The notes: generated from the letters alone by a model not told the origin. A DNA stretch of 60,685 nt from DTDR01 sp964505415 (GCA_964505415.1 CAZDHW010000012.1:1-60685); one strand, 5' to 3'; positions 9,428-17,960 are shown, counted from the first letter of the stretch. Numbers and translations are program-made.

Positions 9428-10278
9428 AAACTATTTCTCTTATTTTAGTAAATTATAATACTACCAAATATTTACTTAGATTGCTTTCTTTTTTAATAAA
9501 AAAAGATTACGAGCTTATCGTTATTGATAACAATTCGGATGAAAAATTGCCAATTGAATATTTTAAAAAAAATCATATTTTATTAATCAGATTGAAAAAA
9601 AATTATGGTTATGCGAAGGCGATAAATTATGGTTTAAAATATGCCCAAGGTAACCTTATCGGAATTTTGAATCCCGATATTGCTTTAAGAGATAACGAAA
9701 TTGAAGAATTGGCTTACCATTTGGAAAAAAATCCGGACTGGGGTTGTATCGCTCCCCTTTTTGTTAACGAAAAGGGAGAAATCTTACCTTCCGCGCGGAC
9801 ATTTCCCAAAATCTCTCATATCTTCTTTGGCGCCCGTTCATTATTAACGAAAATTTTTAAAAATAACCCTTATTCAGCGCAGTTTTTAAATTGGGATAAA
9901 TATGAAAAAAAAGAACCGATAACGGTAGATGCGGTAATTGGCACTTTGATTCTATTCAAAAAAGCGGTCTTACAAACCTGTGGCAATTTTGATGAAAATT
10001 TTTTTCTCTTTGCTGAAGATTTAGATATTTGTAAACGAATTTGGGAAAAAAATTGGAAAGTCATCCTTTTTCCGAAGATAAAAGTAACCCATTATTTGGG
10101 AAAGGCAAGAATTAAAAATTTAATAAAAGCTGAAAAAGAACGGTTTAAATCTTTCTACTATTTTTTCAAAAAGTATTCTCAATTTAATTTTTTTCTGCCT
10201 TTTCTCTTTTCCTTTGGTGCCGCCCTTTTATACTTTCAATTGATTTTTTTAAATGATACCAAAGAAAAAATCTTTTAA
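9424..10278 (+). CDS. Family 2 glycosyltransferase (WbbL-like)
   Basis: A GT-A fold glycosyltransferase of the rhamnosyltransferase/WbbL type, acting at the cytoplasmic face of the membrane on polysaccharide or glycan precursors. The N-terminal ILVNYNTTKYLLRLL, the VIDNNSD nucleotide-binding segment, GYAKAINYGLKYAQG and the NPDI metal-binding motif (about residue 83) are all present. FLFAEDLDICKRIWEKNW is the acceptor-side motif with the likely catalytic Asp pair. A hydrophobic C-terminal segment (FFLPFLFSFGAALLYFQLIF) probably anchors it. The GTG start overlaps the previous TGA (GTGA), so translation is coupled to the PorV-like gene. It could glycosylate surface or type IX-secreted material, but the acceptor is unknown. 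Confidence 0.85.
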   Translation: MKTISLILVNYNTTKYLLRLLSFLIKKDYELIVIDNNSDEKLPIEYFKKNHILLIRLKKNYGYAKAINYGLKYAQGNLIGILNPDIALRDNEIEELAYHLEKNPDWGCIAPLFVNEKGEILPSARTFPKISHIFFGARSLLTKIFKNNPYSAQFLNWDKYEKKEPITVDAVIGTLILFKKAVLQTCGNFDENFFLFAEDLDICKRIWEKNWKVILFPKIKVTHYLGKARIKNLIKAEKERFKSFYYFFKKYSQFNFFLPFLFSFGAALLYFQLIFLNDTKEKIF

Positions 10279-10286
10279 ATAATAAT

Positions 10287-12401
10287 ATGATTTTAATAAT
10301 TTTTTATCTTTCGCTAATAAATAGTTTCATTACCAATTATACCCAATTTACGGGAATGGCAAAAGTTGATAGTCAATTCTATCTCAGTAGTATCGGCGGA
10401 TTAATAAAAGTAAATAATAATTTCAATTTGGAAAAATACTATTCTTATTTTGATGGTCTTTCTTCCCATTATCTAACTGATTTGTCTTGCGACCCTGATT
10501 CCAATCTTTGGATTGGCACTAAATATGGTGGTTTGATATATTTTGATAGCAAACATAAAAAATTTCAAACCTACCCGAAGGGAAAAATTCCTTTTGAAAT
10601 AAATATCAACCGGATAATTATTGAAAATGATACTATTTTGCTGGCGACCAACAGCGGTCTTTATGTAATTTTAACAAAAGGAACATTTGCCGATTTTGAA
10701 GATGATAGCGTGTTTAAAATTGAATATCCCCAAATTCCCACCAATAATATATTTTGTCTTTTAGTTGCCGATGACATTTGGCTCGGAACCAATCGGGGAG
10801 TTTCCAAAATAAAAAAGGATTTTAAAACTGTTAATAATTATTTAAAACCTTTGGGTGATACCGTAAAAGCTATTATTAAGGCAAAAGATACGCTTTTTGT
10901 GTTAACGGAATTGGGGATTGCCTATTTTAAAAATGAGCGATTTTATCCTTTCTTTTCCGAAACCTTAAAAATAGTTTATGATTTTTGCTTTTATAAAAAT
11001 AATTTTTACTTGGCTACCCATTCTGGGCTTTTTAAAATAATCGCTAATAGCCAAAAGAATTTAGATACCATTTTAAAAGATAAAACCGTTCGTTTATATC
11101 CTACATACAAAAAAGATACCTTACTAGCGTTAGTGCATGGTGGGGCACCGACAATAATTGGTTATCTCTTTTTATTAAGTGATACCTTTTCGCAAAAAAT
11201 CTGGTTGCCAACTATTTTTTCATCAATCGTTTCTGATGCTATTTTGGATGGCAATGGTAATCTTTATCTTGCCCATTTTATGGTCTACTCAGGTGTTGAT
11301 TTCATTTCTTTAATTAAACCAGATAATTCTATTATTTTTCTTCAGGATACCTTAATTAACAGTAGAAGTTTAGCAATTGACCAGAAAAATCGTTTATGGA
11401 TTGGCCATTGGGCAATAGATGGCGGAGTCTCCTGTTATCTACCAGAAGAAAATCGCTTCCAAGTCTATCAATGGGGGGAAAGGAGTTTAAAAAATGTAAT
11501 CGGCGGGATAGGTATTGATTATTATGATACCAAATGGATAAGAAATGGTGAAAATATTATCGCCTTAGATTCTTTGGGTAATTATTACGAATTTAATATT
11601 CTTAATTTGGGAAAGTTAGAAGAATTTGCTATTACCAAATTTGCCTTTGATAGAAAAAATCGGGTATATTTAGGAACATTAAATGGTTTATTAATGATTG
11701 ACCATAAAAATACTTTAAACAATTTAAATGATGACGAAATTAGAATAATTACCGATGGTCTTCTCTCACCGATTATCAATTGGTGCTCTTCTGACCGAAA
11801 AGGAAGAATTTGGGTTGCCACCCCCAATGGTGCCGGTTTTTTAAAAGATAATTTCTCTTTTGAAATATTCACTACCCAAAATAGTGGTCTTTTAGCTAAT
11901 GAAGTCTATTTTGTTGATTGTGATAAATATAACCGAATTTGGTTTTTAACCAAAGAAGGGATTTCGCTCTATTATCCGGAAAAGAAAAAATGGCAAACCT
12001 TTAACCAATATTTTTTACCCAATTGGGAGAAAAGAAGTAATTTTTATCGTTCTTTTACTATTAATGATTATTTTGGTGAAGTTTTAATTGCTACCGAAGA
12101 TGGCTTGATTAGGTTTCCCTATCCCGAAGAGCCGTTTATTTCTTTTGAACCGAAGATTTATCCCAACCCAATTATAAAAGATAAAAACATTGTTTATTTA
12201 AAAGTAAGTAATCTTCCTCAAAATGTTAAGTTAAAAATCTATAATTTTTTAGGGAAGTTGATAGCCACCGATGAAGATTTTAAAAAAGAGAAGGGCGAAT
12301 TTATAATTAAAATTGACCAAAAATTTAAAGGCGGTTTGTATTTTTTAACAATTGAAACTGAAGAAGAAAAATTTATTAAAAAATTTGTCGTCATTGAATA
12401 A
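10287..12401 (+). CDS. Secreted two-component-regulator-propeller protein with type A sorting domain
   Basis: A secreted beta-propeller protein. Residues about 20-620 contain many repeats of the two-component-regulator propeller type (LWIGTKYGGLIYF, IWLGTNRGVSKI, IWVATPNGAGFL, LIATEDGLIRFPYP). Such domains usually sense ligands in hybrid kinases; here there is no kinase or receiver domain. The C-terminal 80 residues begin with the diagnostic IYPNPI and continue with LKIYNFLGKLI and GGLYFLTIETEEEKF, a type IX secretion type A sorting domain. A short hydrophobic N-terminus acts as signal peptide. The gene begins 8 nt after the glycosyltransferase. A surface-exposed binding or adhesion role is likely; the ligand is unknown. 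Confidence 0.8.
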   Translation: MILIIFYLSLINSFITNYTQFTGMAKVDSQFYLSSIGGLIKVNNNFNLEKYYSYFDGLSSHYLTDLSCDPDSNLWIGTKYGGLIYFDSKHKKFQTYPKGKIPFEININRIIIENDTILLATNSGLYVILTKGTFADFEDDSVFKIEYPQIPTNNIFCLLVADDIWLGTNRGVSKIKKDFKTVNNYLKPLGDTVKAIIKAKDTLFVLTELGIAYFKNERFYPFFSETLKIVYDFCFYKNNFYLATHSGLFKIIANSQKNLDTILKDKTVRLYPTYKKDTLLALVHGGAPTIIGYLFLLSDTFSQKIWLPTIFSSIVSDAILDGNGNLYLAHFMVYSGVDFISLIKPDNSIIFLQDTLINSRSLAIDQKNRLWIGHWAIDGGVSCYLPEENRFQVYQWGERSLKNVIGGIGIDYYDTKWIRNGENIIALDSLGNYYEFNILNLGKLEEFAITKFAFDRKNRVYLGTLNGLLMIDHKNTLNNLNDDEIRIITDGLLSPIINWCSSDRKGRIWVATPNGAGFLKDNFSFEIFTTQNSGLLANEVYFVDCDKYNRIWFLTKEGISLYYPEKKKWQTFNQYFLPNWEKRSNFYRSFTINDYFGEVLIATEDGLIRFPYPEEPFISFEPKIYPNPIIKDKNIVYLKVSNLPQNVKLKIYNFLGKLIATDEDFKKEKGEFIIKIDQKFKGGLYFLTIETEEEKFIKKFVVIE

Positions 12402-12421
12402 AATTTTTTTTAATTTATAAT
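12394..12421 (+). promoter_or_regulatory. Promoter of the purE-murF-carboxyltransferase operon, leaderless type
   Basis: TTGAAT at 12394-12399, a 16 bp spacer and TATAAT at 12416-12421. The purE ATG at 12427 follows after 5 nt. The -35 box overlaps the 3' end of the propeller gene. Confidence 0.7.
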
Positions 12422-12426
12422 TTCTT

Positions 12427-12897
12427 ATGATTGCGATAATTATCGGTTCCAAATCAGATATTACTTATGTAGAAGAAGGAATAAATTTTTTAAAAAATTT
12501 TGAAATCCCTTACGAGTTAAAAATTCTCTCGGCTCACCGAACTCCGGAAGAATTAAAAGAATATGTGTTGCAATTGGAAAAAAGAGATTTTCAAGTAATT
12601 ATTGCTTGTGCCGGTATGGCCGCCCATTTGCCTGGAGTAATAGCCAGTTATTCCAATTTACCGGTTGTTGGTGTACCTTTACCAACAAGTTCCCTTCAAG
12701 GTTTAGATGCTTTATTAGCCATTGTCCAAATGCCCAGCGGTGTCCCGGTAGCTACAATGACAATCGGTAAGGCTGGCGTTATAAATGCCTGTGTTTATGC
12801 TTTAAGGATTTTGTCATTAAAATACCCAGAAATAAAAGAGAAACTTAAAAAATATAAAGAAGAAATGAAAGAGAAAATTTTAAAAGAAAATCTATGA
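12427..12897 (+). CDS. purE: N5-carboxyaminoimidazole ribonucleotide mutase
   Basis: PurE converts N5-carboxyaminoimidazole ribonucleotide to carboxyaminoimidazole ribonucleotide in purine synthesis, as a cytosolic octamer. The N-terminal GSKSDITYVEEG phosphate-binding loop, SAHRTPEEL with the catalytic His (residue 39), AGMAAHLPGVIAS and QMPSGVPVATMTIG are family signatures. The length (156 residues) is typical. The QMP-GVPVAT motif resembles class I enzymes, which need PurK, but no purK or other pur gene lies in the window, so the class is not settled. It heads a five-gene run and overlaps the next gene by 4 nt. Confidence 0.95.
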   Translation: MIAIIIGSKSDITYVEEGINFLKNFEIPYELKILSAHRTPEELKEYVLQLEKRDFQVIIACAGMAAHLPGVIASYSNLPVVGVPLPTSSLQGLDALLAIVQMPSGVPVATMTIGKAGVINACVYALRILSLKYPEIKEKLKKYKEEMKEKILKENL

Positions 12898-13541
12898 AAA
12901 AAATAATTATTTTTATTTTGATTTTTTTTATCCTCTATTCGCAGGAGAAAGGGGGAAAAATGAAATTACCTAAACCAAGATATAAAAGCGATGTGAGTGT
13001 GGAAGAGGCATTATTAAAAAGAAGATCAGTAAGAAGTTATAAAAAATCACCTTTAACCTTAGAAGAAGTCTCCCAATTATTATGGGCAGCTTACGGAATT
13101 ACTGCTGATTGGGGAGGAAAAACCTGTCCTTCGGCTGGCGCTACCTATCCCCTGGTAATTTATTTAGCAGCAGGCGAAGTGAAAGATTTAAAACCTGGTG
13201 TTTACCAATACCTTCCGGAAGAACACAGTTTAAAATTGGTATTAGCTAAAGATGTACGAAAAGAACTAATGGCAGCTGCTTGGGAACAGGAATATATTTT
13301 AAAAGCGCCAATTGATATTATCATTGCTGCTGATTACCAAAAAACAACTACCCATTATGGCGAAAGGGGTATAAGGTATGTCCATATGGAAGTTGGTCAT
13401 TGTGGACAGAATATCCATCTTCAATGCGAAGCTTTGGGATTAGGAACTGTGGTTATCGGTGCTTTTAATGATAAGGAAGTGAAAAAGATTCTTAAGATAA
13501 AAGAAGATGTTCTTTATATCATGCCGGTTGGTAGAAAATGA
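12894..13541 (+). CDS. SagB/ThcOx-type nitroreductase
   Basis: An FMN-dependent oxidoreductase of the nitroreductase superfamily, SagB/ThcOx subgroup. RRSVRSY (about residues 43-49) binds the FMN phosphate, CPSAGATYPLVIYLA is the SagB-type core loop, and LQCEALGLGTVVIGAF is the conserved C-terminal FMN segment. The protein is a compact 215 residues. Residues 1-16 are hydrophobic, which suggests membrane association or export. However, an ATG at 12960 (residue 23), preceded by purine-rich AGGAG and GGGGG, would give a cytosolic form. No cyclodehydratase or peptide substrate gene is nearby, so a role in ribosomal-peptide oxidation is not supported. The substrate is unknown. Confidence 0.85.
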   Translation: MKKIIIFILIFFILYSQEKGGKMKLPKPRYKSDVSVEEALLKRRSVRSYKKSPLTLEEVSQLLWAAYGITADWGGKTCPSAGATYPLVIYLAAGEVKDLKPGVYQYLPEEHSLKLVLAKDVRKELMAAAWEQEYILKAPIDIIIAADYQKTTTHYGERGIRYVHMEVGHCGQNIHLQCEALGLGTVVIGAFNDKEVKKILKIKEDVLYIMPVGRK

Positions 13542-13552
13542 AAAATTTTTAA

Positions 13553-14566
13553 ATGAAAATAAATGAGTTTGATTATTACCTTCCTCCAGAATTAATCGCT
13601 CAGGAACCACCAAAAAAAAGAGGGTATTCCCGTTTATTAGTTGTTGACCGAAAAAAAAGAATTTTTGAAGAAAAAATTTTTAACGAAATTATTGAATATC
13701 TAAATCCCGGGGATTTGATTGTTTTTAATAATACTAAAGTGATCAAAGCTCGCCTCTTCGGGAAATTACCCAACGGAAGGAAAGGAGAAATCCTTTTATT
13801 AAGGAAAATTGGTGAAAATATTTGGGAAGCCCTTTCGCGACCAGCAAAAAAAATGAAAGAAGGAACAGTTTTAAAAATTGATAATTACGAAATAAAAATT
13901 TGCGAAAGAAAAAAAGAAGGAATAAGGATTATCCAATTTTTAAACGCTAATGATAAAGAAGTAATAGAAAAATACGGAAATATTCCTCTACCTCCTTATA
14001 TAAAAAATCCTGATGTTAAAGAAAATGATTACCAAACAATCTTTGCCGCCAAAGAAGGTGCCGTGGCAGCACCAACCGCTGCTTTTCATTTTACCCCTGA
14101 TTTGATAGAAAAGATAAAAGCTAAAGGAGTAAAAATTAGCTTTTTAACCCTTCATTGCAGTTTGGGTACTTTTCGACCAATTAAGACGGAAAATATCGAA
14201 GAGCACCAAATGTATTATGAAGATTACGAAATTTCTGAAGAATTAGTTAAAAGTGTTGAAGAAGTTAAAAAAGAAAATAAAAGGGTAATTGCCTGCGGAA
14301 CAACGGTGGTTCGGGCTTTAGAAAGTCAAATGAAAGAATTGGGCAAACTGGTTAGTGGTTATTATTCTACTAACCTTTTCATTTATCCGCCTTTTAAATT
14401 CCAAATTGTTGACGCCTTGATTACTAATTTCCATTTACCGAAGTCAACTTTACTTTTGTTGGTCTGTGCTTTTGCTGATAAAGAACTCATCTTCCAAGCT
14501 TATCAATATGCCATTGAAAAGAAATTTCATTTTTATTCTTTTGGCGATGCGATGTTTATAATCTAA
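13553..14566 (+). CDS. queA: S-adenosylmethionine:tRNA ribosyltransferase-isomerase
   Basis: QueA moves the ribosyl group of S-adenosylmethionine to 7-aminomethyl-7-deazaguanine at tRNA position 34, making epoxyqueuosine. The opening FDYYLPPELIAQEPPKKR, then SRLLVVDR, VFNNTKVIKARLFG, the AAPTAAFHFT loop and FLTLHCSLGTF with its Cys are full-length QueA signatures, and 337 residues is typical. The gene starts 11 nt after the nitroreductase stop and ends one base before murF, so it sits inside the purE operon. The partner tgt is not in the window. Confidence 0.97.
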   Translation: MKINEFDYYLPPELIAQEPPKKRGYSRLLVVDRKKRIFEEKIFNEIIEYLNPGDLIVFNNTKVIKARLFGKLPNGRKGEILLLRKIGENIWEALSRPAKKMKEGTVLKIDNYEIKICERKKEGIRIIQFLNANDKEVIEKYGNIPLPPYIKNPDVKENDYQTIFAAKEGAVAAPTAAFHFTPDLIEKIKAKGVKISFLTLHCSLGTFRPIKTENIEEHQMYYEDYEISEELVKSVEEVKKENKRVIACGTTVVRALESQMKELGKLVSGYYSTNLFIYPPFKFQIVDALITNFHLPKSTLLLLVCAFADKELIFQAYQYAIEKKFHFYSFGDAMFII

Positions 14567-14567
14567 A

Positions 14568-15956
14568 ATGTTAAAAATTTCAGAAATTCTAAAAGCTACT
14601 AAAGGTACAGTTATTAATAATTTTTCTGATTTTTTAATTACCGGGATAAATATTGATTCTCGGAAAATTAAAACCGGAGAGTTATTTGTAGCTATAAAGG
14701 GGAAAAATTTTGATGGGCATGACTTCATTAAAGAATCAATTACAAAAGGAGCTAAAGCGGTAATTTTTGATGATTTTTCAAAAATAAAAGATTTATTCCC
14801 TTCTTCCATCCCTTTTATTAAAGTTAACGATACTAAAATTGCCCTGGGAGATTTAGCCCAATACTATCGGAGTCTTTTTAAATGCCAAACTATTGCTATT
14901 ACCGGCAGCAACGGAAAAACAACGGTAAAAGAAATGGTCGCTTTTTTATTAGCAAAGAAATTTAAAATTGTTAAAGCTCCCGAAAGTTATAATAACGACA
15001 TTGGCGTACCGTTAACTATCTTCCAATTGCAGAAAGATGTGGAGTTTCTAATTTTAGAAATGGAAATGAATCAATTTGGAGGTATAAAAAGATTGTGCGA
15101 AATTGCTAATCCTCAGATAGGAATTGTCACTAATATCGGCGATACCCATCTGGAGTTTCTGAAAGACCGAAAGGGTGTTGCCAAAGAAAAAAGCGAACTT
15201 TTAGAATATCTTTCGCCGAAGGGAATTGCTGTTCTTAATAATGATGACCTATTAATAAAGGAGATGAGTAATAATTTTCCACTTAAAAAAATCTTTTTTG
15301 GTATCAAAAATAAAAATTGTGAGATATTTGCTACTCCTTTAGAATTAGGGAAAGAAAAAACCAAACTTTTGTTTCTTGATATTAAAGAAATTGAACTTCC
15401 ACTGTTCGGCATTCATAACATTTATAATTTTTTAGCCAGTATCAGTGCCGTTAAAGCTCTCGAGCTAGATGTTTTTCAATTTCTCGATTTTACCGGTTTC
15501 CAACCGCCACCTTTAAGAAGTCAGATTTTTCAATTTAATAAGAACATCAAAGTAATCCTTGATTGTTATAATGCCAATCCTTCTTCTATGGAAATGGCGT
15601 TAGAAAATTTAAAATTGATTTTTAAGAAAGAACGAAAAATAGGAATTTTAGGCGATATGAAAGAATTGGGTGAAAAAAGTGAAGAATTTCATTACCAATT
15701 AGGCAAAAAGGCAAGTGAAGTATTTGCTAAAATACTTTTCTACGGTGATTATGGAGAGATAGTTAAAAAAGGATTTTTAGCTAATAACCGAAAAACAGAA
15801 GATTTTTACCATTTTTCTTCTCTTAAAGAATTAATAGCAACATTAATTGACATTTTAAAGGAAGGAGATATAATTTTAATTAAAGGTTCCAGGGTTTTAA
15901 AAATGGAAGAGATATTTTACCAATTAAAGAAGTATTATGGAAAAGAAAAAAATTAA
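14568..15956 (+). CDS. murF: UDP-N-acetylmuramoyl-tripeptide--D-alanyl-D-alanine ligase
   Basis: MurF adds D-Ala-D-Ala to the UDP-muramoyl tripeptide in the cytosol, the last soluble step of peptidoglycan precursor synthesis. Its N-terminal UDP-binding domain contains DSRKIKTGELFVAIKG. The ATP loop GSNGKTT is at residues 113-119, followed by NNDIGVPLTI and the C-terminal domain with DCYNANPSSMEMAL and ILGDMKELGE. The length of 462 residues is normal. No other mur gene lies nearby; the gene is inserted in a mixed housekeeping operon, 1 nt after queA and overlapping the next gene by 20 nt. Confidence 0.97.
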   Translation: MLKISEILKATKGTVINNFSDFLITGINIDSRKIKTGELFVAIKGKNFDGHDFIKESITKGAKAVIFDDFSKIKDLFPSSIPFIKVNDTKIALGDLAQYYRSLFKCQTIAITGSNGKTTVKEMVAFLLAKKFKIVKAPESYNNDIGVPLTIFQLQKDVEFLILEMEMNQFGGIKRLCEIANPQIGIVTNIGDTHLEFLKDRKGVAKEKSELLEYLSPKGIAVLNNDDLLIKEMSNNFPLKKIFFGIKNKNCEIFATPLELGKEKTKLLFLDIKEIELPLFGIHNIYNFLASISAVKALELDVFQFLDFTGFQPPPLRSQIFQFNKNIKVILDCYNANPSSMEMALENLKLIFKKERKIGILGDMKELGEKSEEFHYQLGKKASEVFAKILFYGDYGEIVKKGFLANNRKTEDFYHFSSLKELIATLIDILKEGDIILIKGSRVLKMEEIFYQLKKYYGKEKN

Positions 15957-17796
15957 AATTACTGATACTACTTTACGAGACGCCCATCAATCTCTTTGGG
16001 CCACCCGAATGAGTATCGATGATTTTGGCGAAATCTTACCTAAATTCGATGAAGTTGGTTATTATTCTTTAGAAATGTGGGGTGGCGCAACTTTTGATGT
16101 TTGTATCCGTTATCTTTTTGAAGACCCTTGGGAAAGACTTTCTTACATCAGAAGGCATATTAAAAAAACAAAATTACAAATGCTTCTCCGTGGGCAAAAT
16201 ATTGTTGGCTATAAAAACTATCCGGACGATTTACTAATTGCTTTTATTGAAAAAGCAAGTGAGCGGGGTATCGATATTTTCCGTGTGTTTGACGCTTTAA
16301 ATGATACCCGAAATTTAACGGTAGCAATCAAAACAATTAAAAAGTTAAACAAACACTGCCAAGGAACAATCTGTTATACTATTTCTCCTATTCACACAAT
16401 TGAATATTATCTTCAGAAGGCAAAGGAACAGAAGGATTTAGGAATTGATAGTATTTGCATAAAAGATATGGCCGGCATTATCTCGCCCAAAATAGCTTAC
16501 GAATTAGTAAAAGCCTTAAAAGAAGAAATCAAACTGCCGGTTCAACTTCATACCCATGCCTCTTCGGGAATGGCGGTAGCTTCTTATTTGAAAGCGATTG
16601 AAGCCGGTGTGGATATTATTGATACTGCCCATGCCCCTTTGGCTTTTGGTACCTCGCAACCAGCAATTGAAACCATGCTTTTTATTTTTGAAGATTTGAA
16701 CATTGAAACCAACCTAAATAAAGAAGCGATCAGAGTGATTTCAGAACATTTTGAGAAAGTTAGAAAGAATAAAAAAATAACTTATGAAAAACTTGTGGAT
16801 GAAGAAGTTCTTCTCCATCAAATACCTGGTGGCATGGCTTCTAACCTTTATTCCCAATTAAAAGAGATGAAGGCAGAAGATAAGTTGCCAGAAGTTTTAA
16901 AAGAAGTTCCTTTAGTAAGAGAGGATTTAGGTTATCCACCCTTAGTAACACCAACCAGCCAAATTGTGGGTGCCCAAGCAGTTTTTAATGTGCTCAACGG
17001 TAAAAGATATCATATTATTCCTAAAGAAGTAAAAGATTACGTAAAAGGACTTTACGGCGCACCACCAGGGCCAATTAAAAAGGAATTGATAAAAAAAATT
17101 CTGGGCGAAGAAAGTCCAATTGAATGTCGGCCAGCTGATTTATTGGAGCCGATTTTAGAAAAAGTAAAAAAAGAAGTTCCTCAAAATTTAATTGAAAAAG
17201 AAGAGGATTATCTCACTTATGCCCTTTTTCCGGAAGTAGCGTTAAAATTTTTTGAAAAAAGAAAAGAAAAATTTAAGGAGGAAAATATGAACGAAAAAAC
17301 TCAAGCTGATAAAAATAATAAAAAAGATATTAAATATTTAGAAGCAATTTTAAATTTGTTAGCCCAATTTAAATTTTCTGAAGTTAAGTTAGATTTAGGA
17401 GACATAAAAATTGAAGTAAAAACTTATAGTACTAATATTAGCCAACCGGTGTCAAAAATTGAAAAAGAAGAAAAGATAGTTTCGCCATCGCCTTCAGAAA
17501 TAACTCCCAAAGAAGAAATCTCCATCCCTACTGTCGAAGAAAAAGAAAAAGAGTATGAAAAGATAACCTCGCCAATGGTAGGAACTTTTTATCGTCGCCC
17601 TAAACCCGATGCTCCGCCATTCTGTGAAAAAGGGGATATTGTTGAAAAGGGGAGCACCCTCTGCATTATTGAAGCAATGAAGTTGATGAACGAAATTAAA
17701 GCCGAAAAAAAATGTAAAATTATTGATATTTTGGTAAAAGATGGCGAACCCGTCGAGTACGGACAGCCACTTTTTCTTATTGAAGAAGTTTTTTAA
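15937..17796 (+). CDS. Carboxyltransferase (PycB/OadA-type) fused to an AccB-like biotin carrier
   Basis: Residues 1-450 are the carboxyltransferase of pyruvate carboxylase subunit B/oxaloacetate decarboxylase alpha: DTTLRDAHQSLWATRM with metal-binding Asp, HTHASSGMAVASYL, AHAPLAFGTSQPA, then the PYC/OADA domain ending ALFPEVALKFFEKR. It moves CO2 between biotin and pyruvate. Residues 451-619 look like a complete biotin carboxyl carrier protein of acetyl-CoA carboxylase: an N-terminal helix with KLDLGDIKIEV, a Pro/Glu-rich linker, then the biotinyl domain with EAMKLMNEI and biotin-accepting Lys582. The junction keeps a Shine-Dalgarno and ATG at 17287. With accC at 57209-58546 it should form a two-subunit pyruvate carboxylase; a membrane decarboxylase is less likely, as no OadB is seen. 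Confidence 0.9.
   Translation: MEKKKIKITDTTLRDAHQSLWATRMSIDDFGEILPKFDEVGYYSLEMWGGATFDVCIRYLFEDPWERLSYIRRHIKKTKLQMLLRGQNIVGYKNYPDDLLIAFIEKASERGIDIFRVFDALNDTRNLTVAIKTIKKLNKHCQGTICYTISPIHTIEYYLQKAKEQKDLGIDSICIKDMAGIISPKIAYELVKALKEEIKLPVQLHTHASSGMAVASYLKAIEAGVDIIDTAHAPLAFGTSQPAIETMLFIFEDLNIETNLNKEAIRVISEHFEKVRKNKKITYEKLVDEEVLLHQIPGGMASNLYSQLKEMKAEDKLPEVLKEVPLVREDLGYPPLVTPTSQIVGAQAVFNVLNGKRYHIIPKEVKDYVKGLYGAPPGPIKKELIKKILGEESPIECRPADLLEPILEKVKKEVPQNLIEKEEDYLTYALFPEVALKFFEKRKEKFKEENMNEKTQADKNNKKDIKYLEAILNLLAQFKFSEVKLDLGDIKIEVKTYSTNISQPVSKIEKEEKIVSPSPSEITPKEEISIPTVEEKEKEYEKITSPMVGTFYRRPKPDAPPFCEKGDIVEKGSTLCIIEAMKLMNEIKAEKKCKIIDILVKDGEPVEYGQPLFLIEEVF
17275..17289 (+). promoter_or_regulatory. Internal Shine-Dalgarno and ATG at the domain junction
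   Basis: Inside the carboxyltransferase-carrier gene the sequence AAGGAGGA at 17275-17282 precedes an in-frame ATG at 17287-17289 by about 5 nt. This is as good a ribosome binding site as any in the window and lies exactly where the carrier-like part begins (Met451). Confidence 0.65.
17287..17796 (+). CDS. accB: Possible free biotin carboxyl carrier protein from an internal start
   Basis: Translation from the internal ATG would give a 169-residue protein, the normal length of AccB, with the complete N-terminal helix, linker and biotinyl domain (biotin Lys at residue 132 of the short form). What is seen is the ribosome site and the AccB-like domain order. The existence of a separate product is inferred. 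It is supported by the absence of accB between efp and accC elsewhere in the window. The alternative is that this is the fossil junction of a gene fusion and only the long protein is made. Confidence 0.4.
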   Translation: MNEKTQADKNNKKDIKYLEAILNLLAQFKFSEVKLDLGDIKIEVKTYSTNISQPVSKIEKEEKIVSPSPSEITPKEEISIPTVEEKEKEYEKITSPMVGTFYRRPKPDAPPFCEKGDIVEKGSTLCIIEAMKLMNEIKAEKKCKIIDILVKDGEPVEYGQPLFLIEEVF

Positions 17797-17837
17797 AAAT
17801 TTTTAACTTTTTAAAATCAACAACCATCTTTATTATA

Positions 17838-17865
17838 TTGACAAAATAATTTTTTTTATTATAAT
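17838..17865 (+). promoter_or_regulatory. Consensus promoter of the 21-residue Lys-rich gene
   Basis: Perfect TTGACA at 17838-17843 and perfect TATAAT at 17860-17865 with a 16 bp spacer, the strongest promoter by sequence in this region. The expected start is near 17873, giving a short leader with AGGAGG at about 17878-17883 before the ATG at 17888. Confidence 0.85.
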
Positions 17866-17887
17866 TTAAGGTCAAATAGGAGGAGCT

Positions 17888-17953
17888 ATGGCGTGTGCAA
17901 AAAAATCAACTACCAAAAAAACGACGACAAAGAAAACTGCTAAGAAAAAGTAA
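17888..17953 (+). CDS. 21-residue Lys/Thr-rich basic peptide
   Basis: A very short gene with all the parts of an independent unit: consensus promoter, AGGAGG ribosome site about 5 nt before ATG, and a hairpin terminator directly after the stop. The product begins MACAKKSTTKK and consists mostly of Lys and Thr (9 Lys, 6 Thr) with one Cys. It resembles the Lys-rich N-terminal tail of the desulforedoxin-like protein at 34685-34876 and the tails of bacterial histone H1-like proteins. Binding of nucleic acid or another polyanion is a guess from charge. Alternatively it is a leader peptide controlling mfd. The codons use AAA and ACN freely, without a run that would suggest simple slippage. Confidence 0.65.
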   Translation: MACAKKSTTKKTTTKKTAKKK

Positions 17954-17960
17954 CTTCCCG

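Noticed and set aside
10275..10286. TTAAAT as a -10 box just before the propeller gene at 10287
   Set aside because: No reasonable -35 box lies 16-18 bp upstream, and the gene is 8 nt from the previous one, so read-through transcription is more likely.
14450..14809. 119-codon antisense frame across the queA-murF junction
   Set aside because: It overlaps two well-supported genes and has no promoter or ribosome site.
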